DNA of 64,000 bases from JADZAI01 sp046348585 (GTDB lineage Bacteria > Pseudomonadota > Alphaproteobacteria > Micropepsales > Micropepsaceae), in contig JAXMDZ010000012.1 of the NCBI GenBank assembly GCA_046348585.1, forward strand, positions 24,933 through 88,932. Reading direction: 5' to 3'. A model generated the notes under the pieces. It saw nothing but the letters and a program-made list of their open reading frames with translations. It made no database searches and was not told the DNA's origin. The position numbers were made by a program, and so were the translations under genes. Shown piece after piece: positions 55,877 through 64,000 of this stretch. The stretch's first letter is position 1, and every line of letters begins with the position of its first letter.

Positions 55877-58156
55877 ATGACACGCTCCCCCGTTCTGCTG
55901 CGCGCCCTCATCCTCGCCGCGCTCTCGCTGCTCGCGGCCGGATGCCAGGCCCTGCTGCCGGCCGATGCCGGGCTGGAGCGCCGCCTCGCGGCGTTCGGCG
56001 GCGTGGCGGCGCCGCTGGCCGCGCCGGTCGATGCGCCGGTCGAGATCCTGTGGGACGCGCACCAGATTCCCTACGTGATCGCCGCGACCGATCACGACGC
56101 CGCCTTCGCGCTGGGCATGATCCAGGCGCACCTGCGGGGCGGCGAACTGGCGCTCGCCCGCCATGTGGTGCGCGGGCGGCTGTCGGAGCTGGGCGGCCCC
56201 GGCCTCAACGACATCGATCACGCGCTGCGCATTCTCGATTTCGGCCGCGCCGCCGATGCGGCGATCGCCGCCATGCCGCCCGAAACGCGCGCCTGGCTTC
56301 AGGCCTTCGTCGATGGCGTCAACTGGTTCGAGGCGACGCACGGCCTCGCCTTCCCCGAGGCCGGCCTTCTGGGCCTGGAGGTCGAGCCCTATAGCGCCGC
56401 CGACATGATCGCCATCGGCCGCCTGGGCGGGCAGGACGTGAACTGGCCGGTCTATCGCGACCTCGCGGCGCTGTGGGGGACGCCGGACTTCGCGCGCGCC
56501 TTCGCCCGCGTCGCCGAGGCGGGGTCGGACGGGATGCGCGAGAATTCCCCCGCCCATGCGCGGCTGGAGGCGCTGGAGGCGCTGTTCGGGCGCACCGGCT
56601 CCAACGCCTGGGCGGTGGCGCCGTCGCGCAGCGCCAGCGGCGGGGCGCTGCTCGCCGCCGATCCGCATCTGTCGCTGTCGCTGCCGGGCGTGTGGATCGC
56701 CGCCGGGGTGCGCGCGCCGGGGTTGAACGCGGTCGGCCTGATGCCGATGGGCGTGCCGGTCCTCGCCATCGGGCGCAGCGCCGATATGGCCTGGGCGGGC
56801 ACCAATCTGCACGCCGCGGTGAGCGACCTCTACGACGTCTCGAACCTGCAGCCGGAGGCGATTGCCTCGACGCCGACGCGCATCCGCACGCGATTCTGGT
56901 TCGACACCGTGCGCACCGTCCGCATGGCGCCGCAGGGGCCGATCGTCTCCGACGCGGCGGAGCTGGAGCTGCCGGGCCGGACGCTGGCGCTGCGCTGGGC
57001 GGGGCATCTGCCGACCGACGAGATCTCGGCCCTGCTGGGGGTCGCCCGCGCGAAGACGCCGGACGAATTCCGCGCCGCGCTGGAGACCTTCGGCCAGCCG
57101 CCGCAGACCATGATCTTCGCCGGCGCGGGCGGCCACATCGGCGCGGCGCTGGCGACCGCGCAGCCCGACCGCGCGGGGTTTTCTGCCGCGACCTTCATCA
57201 AGGACGGCGCCAAGCCCGACCCCGACTGGGACCGGCTGCTGACCGCGAGCCGCCTGCCCTTCACGCTCGATCCGCCGGGCGGCGTGCTGGTTTCGGCCAA
57301 CCAGAACCCGGAGGCCGACGGCGCGGCGCTCGGCTTCACCTTCGCCGGAACGGCGCGGGCGCGGCGCATCGCCGAACTGCTCAACCATGCGCAGATCCTC
57401 ACCCTCGACGATCTCGCCCGCGCCCAGCGCGACACGCTGAGCCGCGAGGCGGGGGCGCTCGCGCATCTTCTGGCGCGCGAGATCCGCGCCGCCGGGCTGG
57501 CCCGTTCGGGACCGGCGGTGCTGGCGCGGCTGGAGGCCTGGGACGGCGACTACGGCGCGGACTCGGCCGGTGCGCCCGCCTTCGAGGCGCTGCTCTACTG
57601 GCTGCTGCCGCCGCTGCACGGCGCGGCGGACGCCGACGATCTCGATCCCATCGAGGCCGAATGGGAGGTGATCGTCCGCTTCCTGCCAGGCGACCTCGCG
57701 GCGCTGACGCCCGAAGCGCGCAGGGACATGCTGCACGCCGCGCTGCGCCATGCCGAGCGCGACATCGAGCGCGCGCCCACTTGGGGCGACATTCACCGCA
57801 TGCCGGTCGCCCATATCCTGTCGGCGGTGCCGGTGCTCGGCCGCTTCTTCGATTACGGCTCCTATCCGGCCGGCGGCTCGCGCCAGACCGCGTCCAAGGC
57901 GGCGCACGGGCTGCTGCGCCGCCGCACCGAGGCGGAGTTCGGGGCCTCGGCGCGCTTCCTCGCCGACCTCGCCGATCCCGACGAGAACTGGGTGGTGCTG
58001 TTCGGCGGCGAGGACGGCTGGTTGGGATCGAACACGGCGCGCGACCAGATCGCGCTGTGGCGGGCGGGCGCCTATATCCGCCTGCCGATGACCGACGCGG
58101 CGATCCGCGCCGCCTTCACGCGGCGGACCGTGCTGGCCCCCGCCGCCACGCAGTAG
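55877..58156 (+). CDS. Penicillin acylase family lipoprotein (N-terminal nucleophile hydrolase)
   Basis: A 759-residue precursor of the penicillin acylase group. The signal ends in the lipobox LAAGC. The alpha-chain region covers about residues 30-240. The autocatalytic nucleophile Ser lies in FGRTGSNAWAVAPSRSASGG, the family's G-S-N-x-W context. Then come VSANQNPEADGAALG and the C-terminal beta-chain. Typical substrates are acyl-homoserine lactones or beta-lactam side chains; the actual one is unknown. It follows the EF-hand lipoprotein by 63 bp, which may indicate co-expression in the envelope. Confidence 0.85.
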   Translation: MTRSPVLLRALILAALSLLAAGCQALLPADAGLERRLAAFGGVAAPLAAPVDAPVEILWDAHQIPYVIAATDHDAAFALGMIQAHLRGGELALARHVVRGRLSELGGPGLNDIDHALRILDFGRAADAAIAAMPPETRAWLQAFVDGVNWFEATHGLAFPEAGLLGLEVEPYSAADMIAIGRLGGQDVNWPVYRDLAALWGTPDFARAFARVAEAGSDGMRENSPAHARLEALEALFGRTGSNAWAVAPSRSASGGALLAADPHLSLSLPGVWIAAGVRAPGLNAVGLMPMGVPVLAIGRSADMAWAGTNLHAAVSDLYDVSNLQPEAIASTPTRIRTRFWFDTVRTVRMAPQGPIVSDAAELELPGRTLALRWAGHLPTDEISALLGVARAKTPDEFRAALETFGQPPQTMIFAGAGGHIGAALATAQPDRAGFSAATFIKDGAKPDPDWDRLLTASRLPFTLDPPGGVLVSANQNPEADGAALGFTFAGTARARRIAELLNHAQILTLDDLARAQRDTLSREAGALAHLLAREIRAAGLARSGPAVLARLEAWDGDYGADSAGAPAFEALLYWLLPPLHGAADADDLDPIEAEWEVIVRFLPGDLAALTPEARRDMLHAALRHAERDIERAPTWGDIHRMPVAHILSAVPVLGRFFDYGSYPAGGSRQTASKAAHGLLRRRTEAEFGASARFLADLADPDENWVVLFGGEDGWLGSNTARDQIALWRAGAYIRLPMTDAAIRAAFTRRTVLAPAATQ

Positions 58157-58161
58157 GGCCA

Positions 58162-58207
58162 GGGCCAAAAAGGAACGGGGCGGCGAACCATTCGGTCCGC
58201 CGCCCCG
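58162..58207 (-). terminator. Intrinsic terminator after the P450 gene
   Basis: On the minus strand, a 10-bp stem CGGGGCGGCG with a 12-nt loop is followed by TTCCTTTTTGG. It lies between convergent genes, ending the P450 transcript. Confidence 0.75.
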
Positions 58208-58229
58208 CCGATCCTTCGTGCGCCGCCGA

Positions 58230-59501
58230 TCAGGCGTTGATGCGCACCGGCAGGTGGTCGTAGCCCTTCACGAAGCTGGAGAAGACGTGGGTCGGTTCGC
58301 CCATCACCTGCAGGTCGAGCTTGCGGTTCAGGATGGTCTCCCAGACGATGCGCAGCTGCATCTCCGCGAGGCGGTTGCCGACGCAGCGATGGATGCCGAA
58401 GCCGAACGAGAGGTGGTGACGCGCGTTCTTGCGGTCGATGATGAACTTGTCGGCGTCCGGGATCACTTCGCTGTCGCGGTTGCCCGAGACGTACCACATG
58501 ACGACCTTGTCGCCCTTCTTGATCTGCTTGCCGCCGAGGATGACGTCCTCGACCGCCGTGCGGCGCATGTGGGCGAGCGGGGTCTGCCAGCGGATGATCT
58601 CAGACACCGCGTTCTCGACGAGGCTGGGATCGGCCTTGAGCTTGGCCCACTGCTCGGGGTTCTTCGACAGCGCGTAGAGGCCGCCGGTGAGCGAGTTGCG
58701 GGTCGTGTCATTGCCGCCGACGATGAGCAGCAGGAGGTTCCCGAGGAACTCCATGCGGTCCATGTTGCGGGTCGACTCGCCGTGCGCCAGCATCGAGATG
58801 AGGTCGCCGCCGGGGTTCGGGTTGTTGACGCGCTCGTTCCACAGATTGGTGAAATAGTCGGCGCACTCGAACAGCTCGGCGATGCGGGCTTCCTTGGACT
58901 CGATGAGGCCCGAGTCTTCCTCGGCCGTCGCCACGTCCGACCAGCGGGTCAGCTTGCGGCGCTCTTCCCAGGGGAAGTCGAACAGCGTCGCCAGCATCTG
59001 CGTCGTCAGCTCGATCGAGACGAGGTCGACCCAGTTGAAGACTTCGTTGCGCGGCAGGCTGTCGAAGATCTTGCCGACGCGCTCGCGGATCAGGCCTTCC
59101 AGCTTCGCCAGATTGTCCGGCGCGACGATCGGGCTGACGACCTTGCGCTGGGCGTCGTGCTTGGGCGGGTCCATGGCGATGAACATGGGCAGCCGCAGAT
59201 CGTCGGTCGGATCGGGATCGCGGATCGTGATGCCGCCATAGGTCCAGTCGGACGAGAACTGCTTGTGGTTGGTGTCGACCGCCATGATGTCCTTGAACTT
59301 GGTCACCGACCAGTACGGACCGAAGCGGCTCTCCGAGCACCAGTGCACGGGGTCTTCCTTGCGCAGCCGCTCGAAATACGGCCAGAAGGCGTCGTCGCGG
59401 AACAGCGCGGGCTGCGACACGTCGATCTTGTCCAGCGGGATCGACCAGGGATCCTGCGGGTGGGCGTAGGACGGCTCTTCCTTCAGGACGGCTTGACTCA
59501 T
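58230..59501 (-). CDS. Cytochrome P450, CYP153-like alkane hydroxylase
   Basis: A 423-residue soluble P450. The haem-binding loop is FGFGIHRCVGNRLAEM, the I-helix GGNDTTRNSL and the ExxR motif EIIRWQTPL. Several stretches match the CYP153 family closely: FSSDWTYGGITIRD, MFIAMDPPKHDAQRKVVS, NWVDLVSIELTTQMLATLFD and FPWEERRKLTRWSD. CYP153 enzymes hydroxylate the terminal carbon of n-alkanes or fatty acids. No ferredoxin or reductase gene is adjacent, so partners must come from elsewhere. GGGAGATCGCC precedes the ATG. Confidence 0.87.
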   Translation of the reverse strand: MSQAVLKEEPSYAHPQDPWSIPLDKIDVSQPALFRDDAFWPYFERLRKEDPVHWCSESRFGPYWSVTKFKDIMAVDTNHKQFSSDWTYGGITIRDPDPTDDLRLPMFIAMDPPKHDAQRKVVSPIVAPDNLAKLEGLIRERVGKIFDSLPRNEVFNWVDLVSIELTTQMLATLFDFPWEERRKLTRWSDVATAEEDSGLIESKEARIAELFECADYFTNLWNERVNNPNPGGDLISMLAHGESTRNMDRMEFLGNLLLLIVGGNDTTRNSLTGGLYALSKNPEQWAKLKADPSLVENAVSEIIRWQTPLAHMRRTAVEDVILGGKQIKKGDKVVMWYVSGNRDSEVIPDADKFIIDRKNARHHLSFGFGIHRCVGNRLAEMQLRIVWETILNRKLDLQVMGEPTHVFSSFVKGYDHLPVRINA

Positions 59502-59544
59502 GGCGATCTCCCGGACGCGCGTGTGGTCTCTAAGCGCTTGACGA

Positions 59545-59557
59545 TGACAGCTTGTCA
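59545..59557. promoter_or_regulatory. Inverted repeat upstream of the P450 gene
   Basis: TGACA-GCT-TGTCA, inside TTGACGATGACAGCTTGTCAA, lies about 45 bp before the P450 ATG. It is a plausible operator but its owner is not in this window. Confidence 0.38.
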
Positions 59558-59650
59558 AAGCCGGGGCCGACACTCAAGCCCCTCGCGTAGTGCGGCTACG
59601 CATTTTGTGCGGCGCGGCAGGCTCCAGACCCGCCGCGCCGCGCAAATCCG

Positions 59651-61843
59651 CTATTTCGAGGCCCGGTCGAGCAGCCAGGCATAGATCTTGGCCCGGTCGG
59701 CGACCGGCCCGGTGCGGCCCGAATTGCCCGAATGGCCCGCCCCCATATTGGTCGCAAACAGCAATTGATTCTGGTCGGTCTTGGTGGCGCGCAGCTTGGC
59801 GACCCACTTGGCCGGCTCGAAATAGCCGACCTGGCTGTCGTTGAGCCCGGCCAGAACCAGCATCGCCGGATAGGCCTTGGCCGCCACGTTGTCGTAGGGG
59901 CTGTAGGCCTTCATCCACTCGTACTGCTCGGGGATATTGGGGTTGCCCCATTCCTCGTATTCGAAGGTGGTGAGCGGGATCGTGTCGTCGAGCATGGTGG
60001 TCAGCACGTCGACGAACGGCACCTGCGCGACCACGCCGTCATAGAGATCGGGGCGCAGATTGAGCACCGCCCCCATCAGCAGACCGCCCGCCGAGCCGCC
60101 GACCGCGTAGAGCTTCTTCGGGTCGGCATAGCCCGCCGCGACCACGCCTTCGCTCGCCGCGATGAAGTCGGTGAAGGTGTTCATCTTGGTCGCCATGCGG
60201 CCGCCCTGATACCAGGCGTCGCCGAGATCGCGGCTGCCGCGCACATGGGCGATGGCGATGACGAAGCCGCGATCCTCCAGGCTGACGAAGTTGCGGTAGA
60301 AGCCGGGCTCGCTGGTGATGCCGTAAGCGCCGTAGCCGTAGACCAGCGTCGGATTGCCGCCGGCGAGCTTCTTGTCCTTGCGCCAGATCAGCGTCACCGG
60401 CACCGACTGTCCGTCCTTCGCGGGGGCCATGATGCGCGCCGCCTCGTAGAGCGTCGGGTCGTACCAGGTCCAGGCCGGGTTCTTCTTCAGTTCGGTCTTC
60501 GCGCCGGTCGCCAGATCGACCTGATAGAGCACCGGCGGCAGCGTCGCGCTTTCGAAGGTCACGCGCAGGAACGGCAGCGCCGCATCCTCGTTCTGCTCCA
60601 GCGCCGTCACGCCGAGCGGGCCGAAATCGAGCGTGCCGCGATCGGCCCCGTCGGTGCGCCCGACCAGACGCACCGTCGAGGTCGCGTCATGCACCTCCTG
60701 CACCGCGATCACGCCGTCGAACAGCGCGAAGCCTTCGATGTAGTGGCCGGGTGTTTCGGCGACCACCGTCGCCGCCGTGTCGAGATCGGGATGGTCCTGG
60801 TCGAGCGCGACGATCCGCAGGTCCGGCGCGCCGTCATTGGTGAGGATGTAGTACTTGCCGTCGAAATGGTCGCCGAAGGCGCGCACGTTGCGGGTGCGCG
60901 GCACCAGCATCACCGGCTTGGGATCGGGCGAGGTCAGCGAGACCGCCAGAAGCTCGGTGCGCTGGAGGTGATAGACGGTGACGATCGCCACTTCGCCCGA
61001 CTTGGCGGCGGCGATCGACAGATCGAAGGTCGTATCGGGCTCGGCGACGATCACCGTATCGCTCGCCGGGTCCGCGCCCAGCACATGGCGCTTGATCTCG
61101 CCGGTGCGCACCGTCTCGTCGACGCGGCCGTAGAAGATCGCCGTGCCGTCCGCCGACCAGGCGATCTCGGCCGAGGCGTCCTTGATGCCGGTCGAGACGA
61201 CGGCCCCGGTGGCGATGTCGCGCACGAAGATCTCGTTGATGCGGTCGCCCTTGAAGTCGACGGCGAAGGCGACCTTCGCGTTGTCCGGGCTCACCTCCCA
61301 GCCGCGCAGGAAATACTGCTCGTGACCTTTGGCGAGTTCAGGGACGTTGAGGACGATCTCCTCCGCCCCCTGCGGCGACCCGGCGCGGCGGGCGATCACC
61401 GGGTAGTCGGCGCCGGCCTCGTAGCGCTCCTGGTAGTAATAGCCGTCCTTGGCGTAGGGCACGTCCTCGTCGGGCAGGTTGGAGCGCTGCTCCAGCTCCT
61501 TGTAGAGCGCCTCCTGCGAGGCCTTCAGCGGGACGAGCTGGGCGTCGGCATAGGCGTTCTCCGCCTCCAGATAGGCGATGACCTCGGGATTTTCCTTCTC
61601 GTTCAGCCAGTAATAGGGGTCGTTGCGGCTGGCCCCGAACTTGGTGGTGACGGTGTGGTCCTTCTTGGCCGCGACCGGCGGCTTCACAGACTCCGCCGGG
61701 GTCCAGGCGCCGCCTTCCGCCGCAGCTGGCGCGGCATCGGCCGACGCCGCATGGCGCGGCAGCACGTCGGCGACCGAGATCACCCCGGCCGCGATGAAGG
61801 CGGCGGCGCTGACGCCGACGAAAAATCCATAGGTTCCGCGCAT
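59651..61843 (-). CDS. S9 prolyl oligopeptidase/oligopeptidase B-like peptidase
   Basis: A 730-residue prolyl-oligopeptidase-family enzyme. It begins with a putative signal or membrane anchor (MRGTYGFFVGVSAAAFIAAG). Residues about 60-430 form the propeller with NDPYYWLNEKENPEVIAYL at its start. The alpha/beta hydrolase domain has the nucleophile in VGGSAGGLLMGA, Asp in LNDSQVGYFEP and His in GAGHSGNSGR. The sequence VRGSRDLGDAWYQGG near residue 540 is typical of oligopeptidase B. GAGGATCGAAC precedes the ATG. Export suggests a periplasmic peptidase. It is divergent from gabD by 95 bp. Confidence 0.89.
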   Translation of the reverse strand: MRGTYGFFVGVSAAAFIAAGVISVADVLPRHAASADAAPAAAEGGAWTPAESVKPPVAAKKDHTVTTKFGASRNDPYYWLNEKENPEVIAYLEAENAYADAQLVPLKASQEALYKELEQRSNLPDEDVPYAKDGYYYQERYEAGADYPVIARRAGSPQGAEEIVLNVPELAKGHEQYFLRGWEVSPDNAKVAFAVDFKGDRINEIFVRDIATGAVVSTGIKDASAEIAWSADGTAIFYGRVDETVRTGEIKRHVLGADPASDTVIVAEPDTTFDLSIAAAKSGEVAIVTVYHLQRTELLAVSLTSPDPKPVMLVPRTRNVRAFGDHFDGKYYILTNDGAPDLRIVALDQDHPDLDTAATVVAETPGHYIEGFALFDGVIAVQEVHDATSTVRLVGRTDGADRGTLDFGPLGVTALEQNEDAALPFLRVTFESATLPPVLYQVDLATGAKTELKKNPAWTWYDPTLYEAARIMAPAKDGQSVPVTLIWRKDKKLAGGNPTLVYGYGAYGITSEPGFYRNFVSLEDRGFVIAIAHVRGSRDLGDAWYQGGRMATKMNTFTDFIAASEGVVAAGYADPKKLYAVGGSAGGLLMGAVLNLRPDLYDGVVAQVPFVDVLTTMLDDTIPLTTFEYEEWGNPNIPEQYEWMKAYSPYDNVAAKAYPAMLVLAGLNDSQVGYFEPAKWVAKLRATKTDQNQLLFATNMGAGHSGNSGRTGPVADRAKIYAWLLDRASK

Positions 61844-61938
61844 GTTCGATCCTCGATTGCGGGCCGCGACCCGCGCAATTATCTGTCCCATGGACGGCGG
61901 CCGGTCTGCTACGACTGCGGCCCGAAGGAGCCCTGCCC

Positions 61939-63393
61939 ATGAAACTCTCGGACCCCACTCTTCTCAAAAGCCTGGCCTATGTCGATGGGGCGTTCGTCAC
62001 AGCCGATCACGGCGGCGTGTTCGCGGTCGCCAACAAGGCGACGGGCGCGCTGCTCGCCGAAGTGCCCGACATGGGCGCGGCGGAGACCCGGCGGGCGATC
62101 GAGGCAGCGCACGCGGCCCTGCCCGCCTGGCGCGGCCTTCTGGCGAAGGAGCGCGCCGTGCTGCTGCGCCGCTGGTTCGACCTGATGATGGCGAACCAGG
62201 AGGATCTGGCGATCATCATGACCGCCGAGCAGGGCAAGCCGCTGTCGGAGTCGCGCGGCGAGGTCGCCTATGGCGCGAGCTTCATCGAGTGGTTCGCCGA
62301 GGAGGGCAAGCGCGTCTATGGCGACGTCATCCCGACCTTCGCCCATAGCCGCCGCCTGATCGTCATCAAGCAGGGCATCGGCGTCGTCGGCGCGGTGACC
62401 CCCTGGAACTTCCCGAACGCGATGATCACCCGCAAGGCCGGCCCGGCGCTCGCCGCCGGCTGCCCGGTGGTGCTGAAGCCCGCCGCGCTGACCCCGCTGT
62501 CGGCGCTGGCGCTGGCCGAACTCGCGCACCGCGCCGGGATTCCGAAGGGCGTCTTCAACGTCGTCACGTCCAAGCGCGCTTCCGAGGTCGGGGCCGAACT
62601 GACCGGCAGCCCGCTCGTCGCCAAGTTCTCGTTCACCGGCTCCACTGAGATCGGCAAGGAGCTGATCCGCCAGTGCGCCTCGACGGTGAAGAAGGTCTCG
62701 ATGGAGCTGGGCGGCAACGCGCCCTTCATCGTCTTCGACGACGCCGATCTCGACGCCGCGGTCGCCGGCGCCATGGCCTCGAAATATCGCAACATGGGAC
62801 AGACCTGCGTCTGCGCGAACCGCCTGCTCGTGCAGGACGGCGTGTTCGACGCCTTCGCCGCCAAGCTCGCCGCCGCCGCCTCGGCGCTGAAGGTCGGCGA
62901 CGGGCTGGAGGACGGCGTGCAGCAGGGGCCGCTGGTCGAACCCAAGGCGGTCGCCAAGGTCGAAGCGCTCGTCGCCGACGCGCTCGCCAAGGGCGCGAAA
63001 GTGGTGACCGGCGGCCAGCGCCACGCGCGCGGCGGCAATTTCTACGAGCCGACGGTGCTGAGCGGCGTCACGCCCGACATGGAGATCGCCCGCGAGGAGA
63101 TCTTCGGCCCCGTGGCGACGCTCTTCCGCTTCAAGGACGAGGCCGAGGCGATCCGCCTCGCCAACGACACGCCCTTCGGCCTCGCCTCGTATTTCTACGC
63201 CCGCGACATCGGCCGCGTCTGGCGCGTCGCCGAGGCGCTGGAATACGGCATCGTCGGCATCAACGAGGGGATCATCTCCACCGAGGTCGCGCCGTTCGGC
63301 GGCGTGAAGGAATCGGGCCTCGGCCGCGAAGGCTCCAAGTACGGAATCGACGACTTCCTGGAGATCAAATACCTCTCGATGGGCGGCATCTGA
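61939..63393 (+). CDS. gabD: NAD(P)-dependent succinate-semialdehyde dehydrogenase
   Basis: An aldehyde dehydrogenase of 484 residues, the size of GabD. Motifs: GVVGAVTPWNFPNAMITRK, FTGSTEIGKELI, catalytic Glu in MELGGNAPFIVFDD and catalytic Cys in GQTCVCANRLLVQ. It ends in GIDDFLEIKYLSMGGI, with the 'EIKYxxxGGI' of the succinate-semialdehyde group. Converts succinate semialdehyde to succinate, the last step of GABA degradation. The omega-aminotransferase in this window could supply such semialdehydes but is 31 kb away. Confidence 0.9.
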   Translation: MKLSDPTLLKSLAYVDGAFVTADHGGVFAVANKATGALLAEVPDMGAAETRRAIEAAHAALPAWRGLLAKERAVLLRRWFDLMMANQEDLAIIMTAEQGKPLSESRGEVAYGASFIEWFAEEGKRVYGDVIPTFAHSRRLIVIKQGIGVVGAVTPWNFPNAMITRKAGPALAAGCPVVLKPAALTPLSALALAELAHRAGIPKGVFNVVTSKRASEVGAELTGSPLVAKFSFTGSTEIGKELIRQCASTVKKVSMELGGNAPFIVFDDADLDAAVAGAMASKYRNMGQTCVCANRLLVQDGVFDAFAAKLAAAASALKVGDGLEDGVQQGPLVEPKAVAKVEALVADALAKGAKVVTGGQRHARGGNFYEPTVLSGVTPDMEIAREEIFGPVATLFRFKDEAEAIRLANDTPFGLASYFYARDIGRVWRVAEALEYGIVGINEGIISTEVAPFGGVKESGLGREGSKYGIDDFLEIKYLSMGGI

Positions 63394-63439
63394 GACGCCA
63401 TCCGGCGGCGGAGGCTGGCGGGCCGCCCGGCGCAGCCCG

Positions 63440-64000
63440 TCAGACCCAGCGCGGCACGCGGGTCAGGTAGGCCCGATAGTCCGCGCCCAGCGTCGATGCG
63501 AGATGCGCTTCCTCCAGCCGAACCTGCACGGCGATCAGCGCCTCGCCGAGAAGCAGGATCGCCAGCGTGACCCCGCACGGCACGAGCAGGAACAGACCGG
63601 CCACGTTGAGCCGCATCCCCAGAAAGATCGGGTTGCGCGACCGGGCGAAGATGCCCTCCATGACCAGCGCGGTCGGCCGCTGCGCGTCGATTCCCATGCG
63701 CCACGAGCGCCCCATCTGCGCCTGGGCGAGGACGATCACCACGAGGCCGACGCCGAGCAGGGCCCAGCCCGCCAGCCGCGCCGCTTCATGCTCGGCCCAG
63801 CGCAGCCTGCCCAGCAGCTCGACATCCAGTCCGAAGCCGAGCGCCAGCACCAGGACATACATCCCGGCCATCAGCCCCTTGAACCACCGCCCGATCACCC
63901 CGTGGGCGCTGTCGTCGCGCGGCAGCACCAGCGCGTTGATCCGTTCCCGCCGCCAGAGCCGCCAGGTCGGCCAGACAATGACGATGGCGAAGAAGGCCAG
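63440..64000 (-). CDS. Isoprenylcysteine carboxylmethyltransferase-like membrane protein, 5'-truncated
   Basis: The frame is open to the right window edge, so the start is outside; about 186 residues remain. Upstream codons encode another membrane segment (LAFFAIVIVWPTWRLWRRER), confirming that the GTG-like internal start is not the true one. The catalytic core contains MGRSWRMGIDAQRPTALVME and GIFARSRNPIFLGMRLNVAG, the SAM-binding region of ICMT-like proteins (PEMT/ICMT fold), ending in LGADYRAYLTRVPRWV. The function in bacteria is unknown; the motif GI-x-x-x-SRNPI is diagnostic. Confidence 0.8.
   Translation of the reverse strand: MAFFAIVIVWPTWRLWRRERINALVLPRDDSAHGVIGRWFKGLMAGMYVLVLALGFGLDVELLGRLRWAEHEAARLAGWALLGVGLVVIVLAQAQMGRSWRMGIDAQRPTALVMEGIFARSRNPIFLGMRLNVAGLFLLVPCGVTLAILLLGEALIAVQVRLEEAHLASTLGADYRAYLTRVPRWV

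Noticed and set aside
55835..58168. Minus-strand open frame of 777 codons opposite the penicillin acylase gene
   Set aside because: No recognisable domain and an Arg-rich composition; the plus strand encodes a convincing Ntn hydrolase with a lipobox.
59585..59643. GC-rich hairpins between the P450 and S9 peptidase genes as a terminator
   Set aside because: Stems are present but neither strand has a T tract in the right place for the S9 gene; not scored as a terminator.

Overview
The window is 64 kb of GC-rich bacterial chromosome with dense coding and mostly short intergenic gaps. Family content points to an alphaproteobacterium: an operon-encoded cytochrome bc1 complex (petABC), rplY-pth-ychF, a DUF3126 protein, two TorF-type porins, a very large TonB-dependent receptor with an N-terminal carboxypeptidase-regulatory-like domain, a CYP153-like alkane hydroxylase, and a perfect CtrA-type TTAA-N7-TTAA box. 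A Caulobacterales-, Micropepsales- or Parvibaculales-like host is plausible, but the genus cannot be fixed from this sequence.

Layout. 0-2.3 kb: translation genes (rplY, partial; pth; ychF). 2.4-7.1 kb: a secreted DUF1579-like protein, a co-directional block of two dienelactone hydrolases flanking two MaoC dehydratases, and a secreted HExxH protein. 7.1-12.4 kb, minus strand: mtnP-apt-mtnA (methylthioadenosine salvage) downstream of petABC, separated by a strong terminator. 12.7-19.6 kb: a TerC protein, several unknown envelope proteins, and a divergent pair of citrate-synthase-like genes, one fused to a DNA-binding domain. 20-25 kb: phoH behind a CtrA-type box, a CRP-family regulator preceded by CRP-type palindromes, a serine hydrolase, a histidine phosphatase, an EF-hand protein and an SDR. 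25-27 kb: two paralogous porins sharing a promoter block. 27-44.6 kb: amine and alanine metabolism (FAD oxidoreductase, omega-aminotransferase, alanine dehydrogenase), a divergent TetR/WrbA pair with clear palindromes, nitroreductase, Nudix, cysE, M20 amidohydrolase, a family 2 glycosyltransferase and a histidine kinase. 44.6-53.2 kb: the TonB receptor, an acyl-CoA synthetase, tRNA-Leu(UAA), a CinA N-domain protein, map and radC. 55.3-64 kb: an EF-hand lipoprotein, penicillin-acylase-like lipoprotein, CYP153-like P450, S9 peptidase, gabD and a partial ICMT-like gene.

The most unusual stretch lies just after radC. A perfect 48-bp copy of the radC 3' end recurs 2052 bp downstream. Between the copies are about 2 kb of compositionally distinct, AT-richer DNA with no recognisable gene, including a tRNA-D-arm-like fragment. 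This looks like the two ends of an integrated element or its decayed remnant, using radC as its target.

Functional links that can be read from the sequence are MTA recycling next to respiratory genes, probable pyruvate/alanine cycling by the aminotransferase and Ald, quinone or electrophile response at the TetR/WrbA pair, and likely autoregulation of the CRP-family gene and possibly of the DNA-binding citrate-synthase homologue. All functions are assigned by reading motifs; no database search was run.
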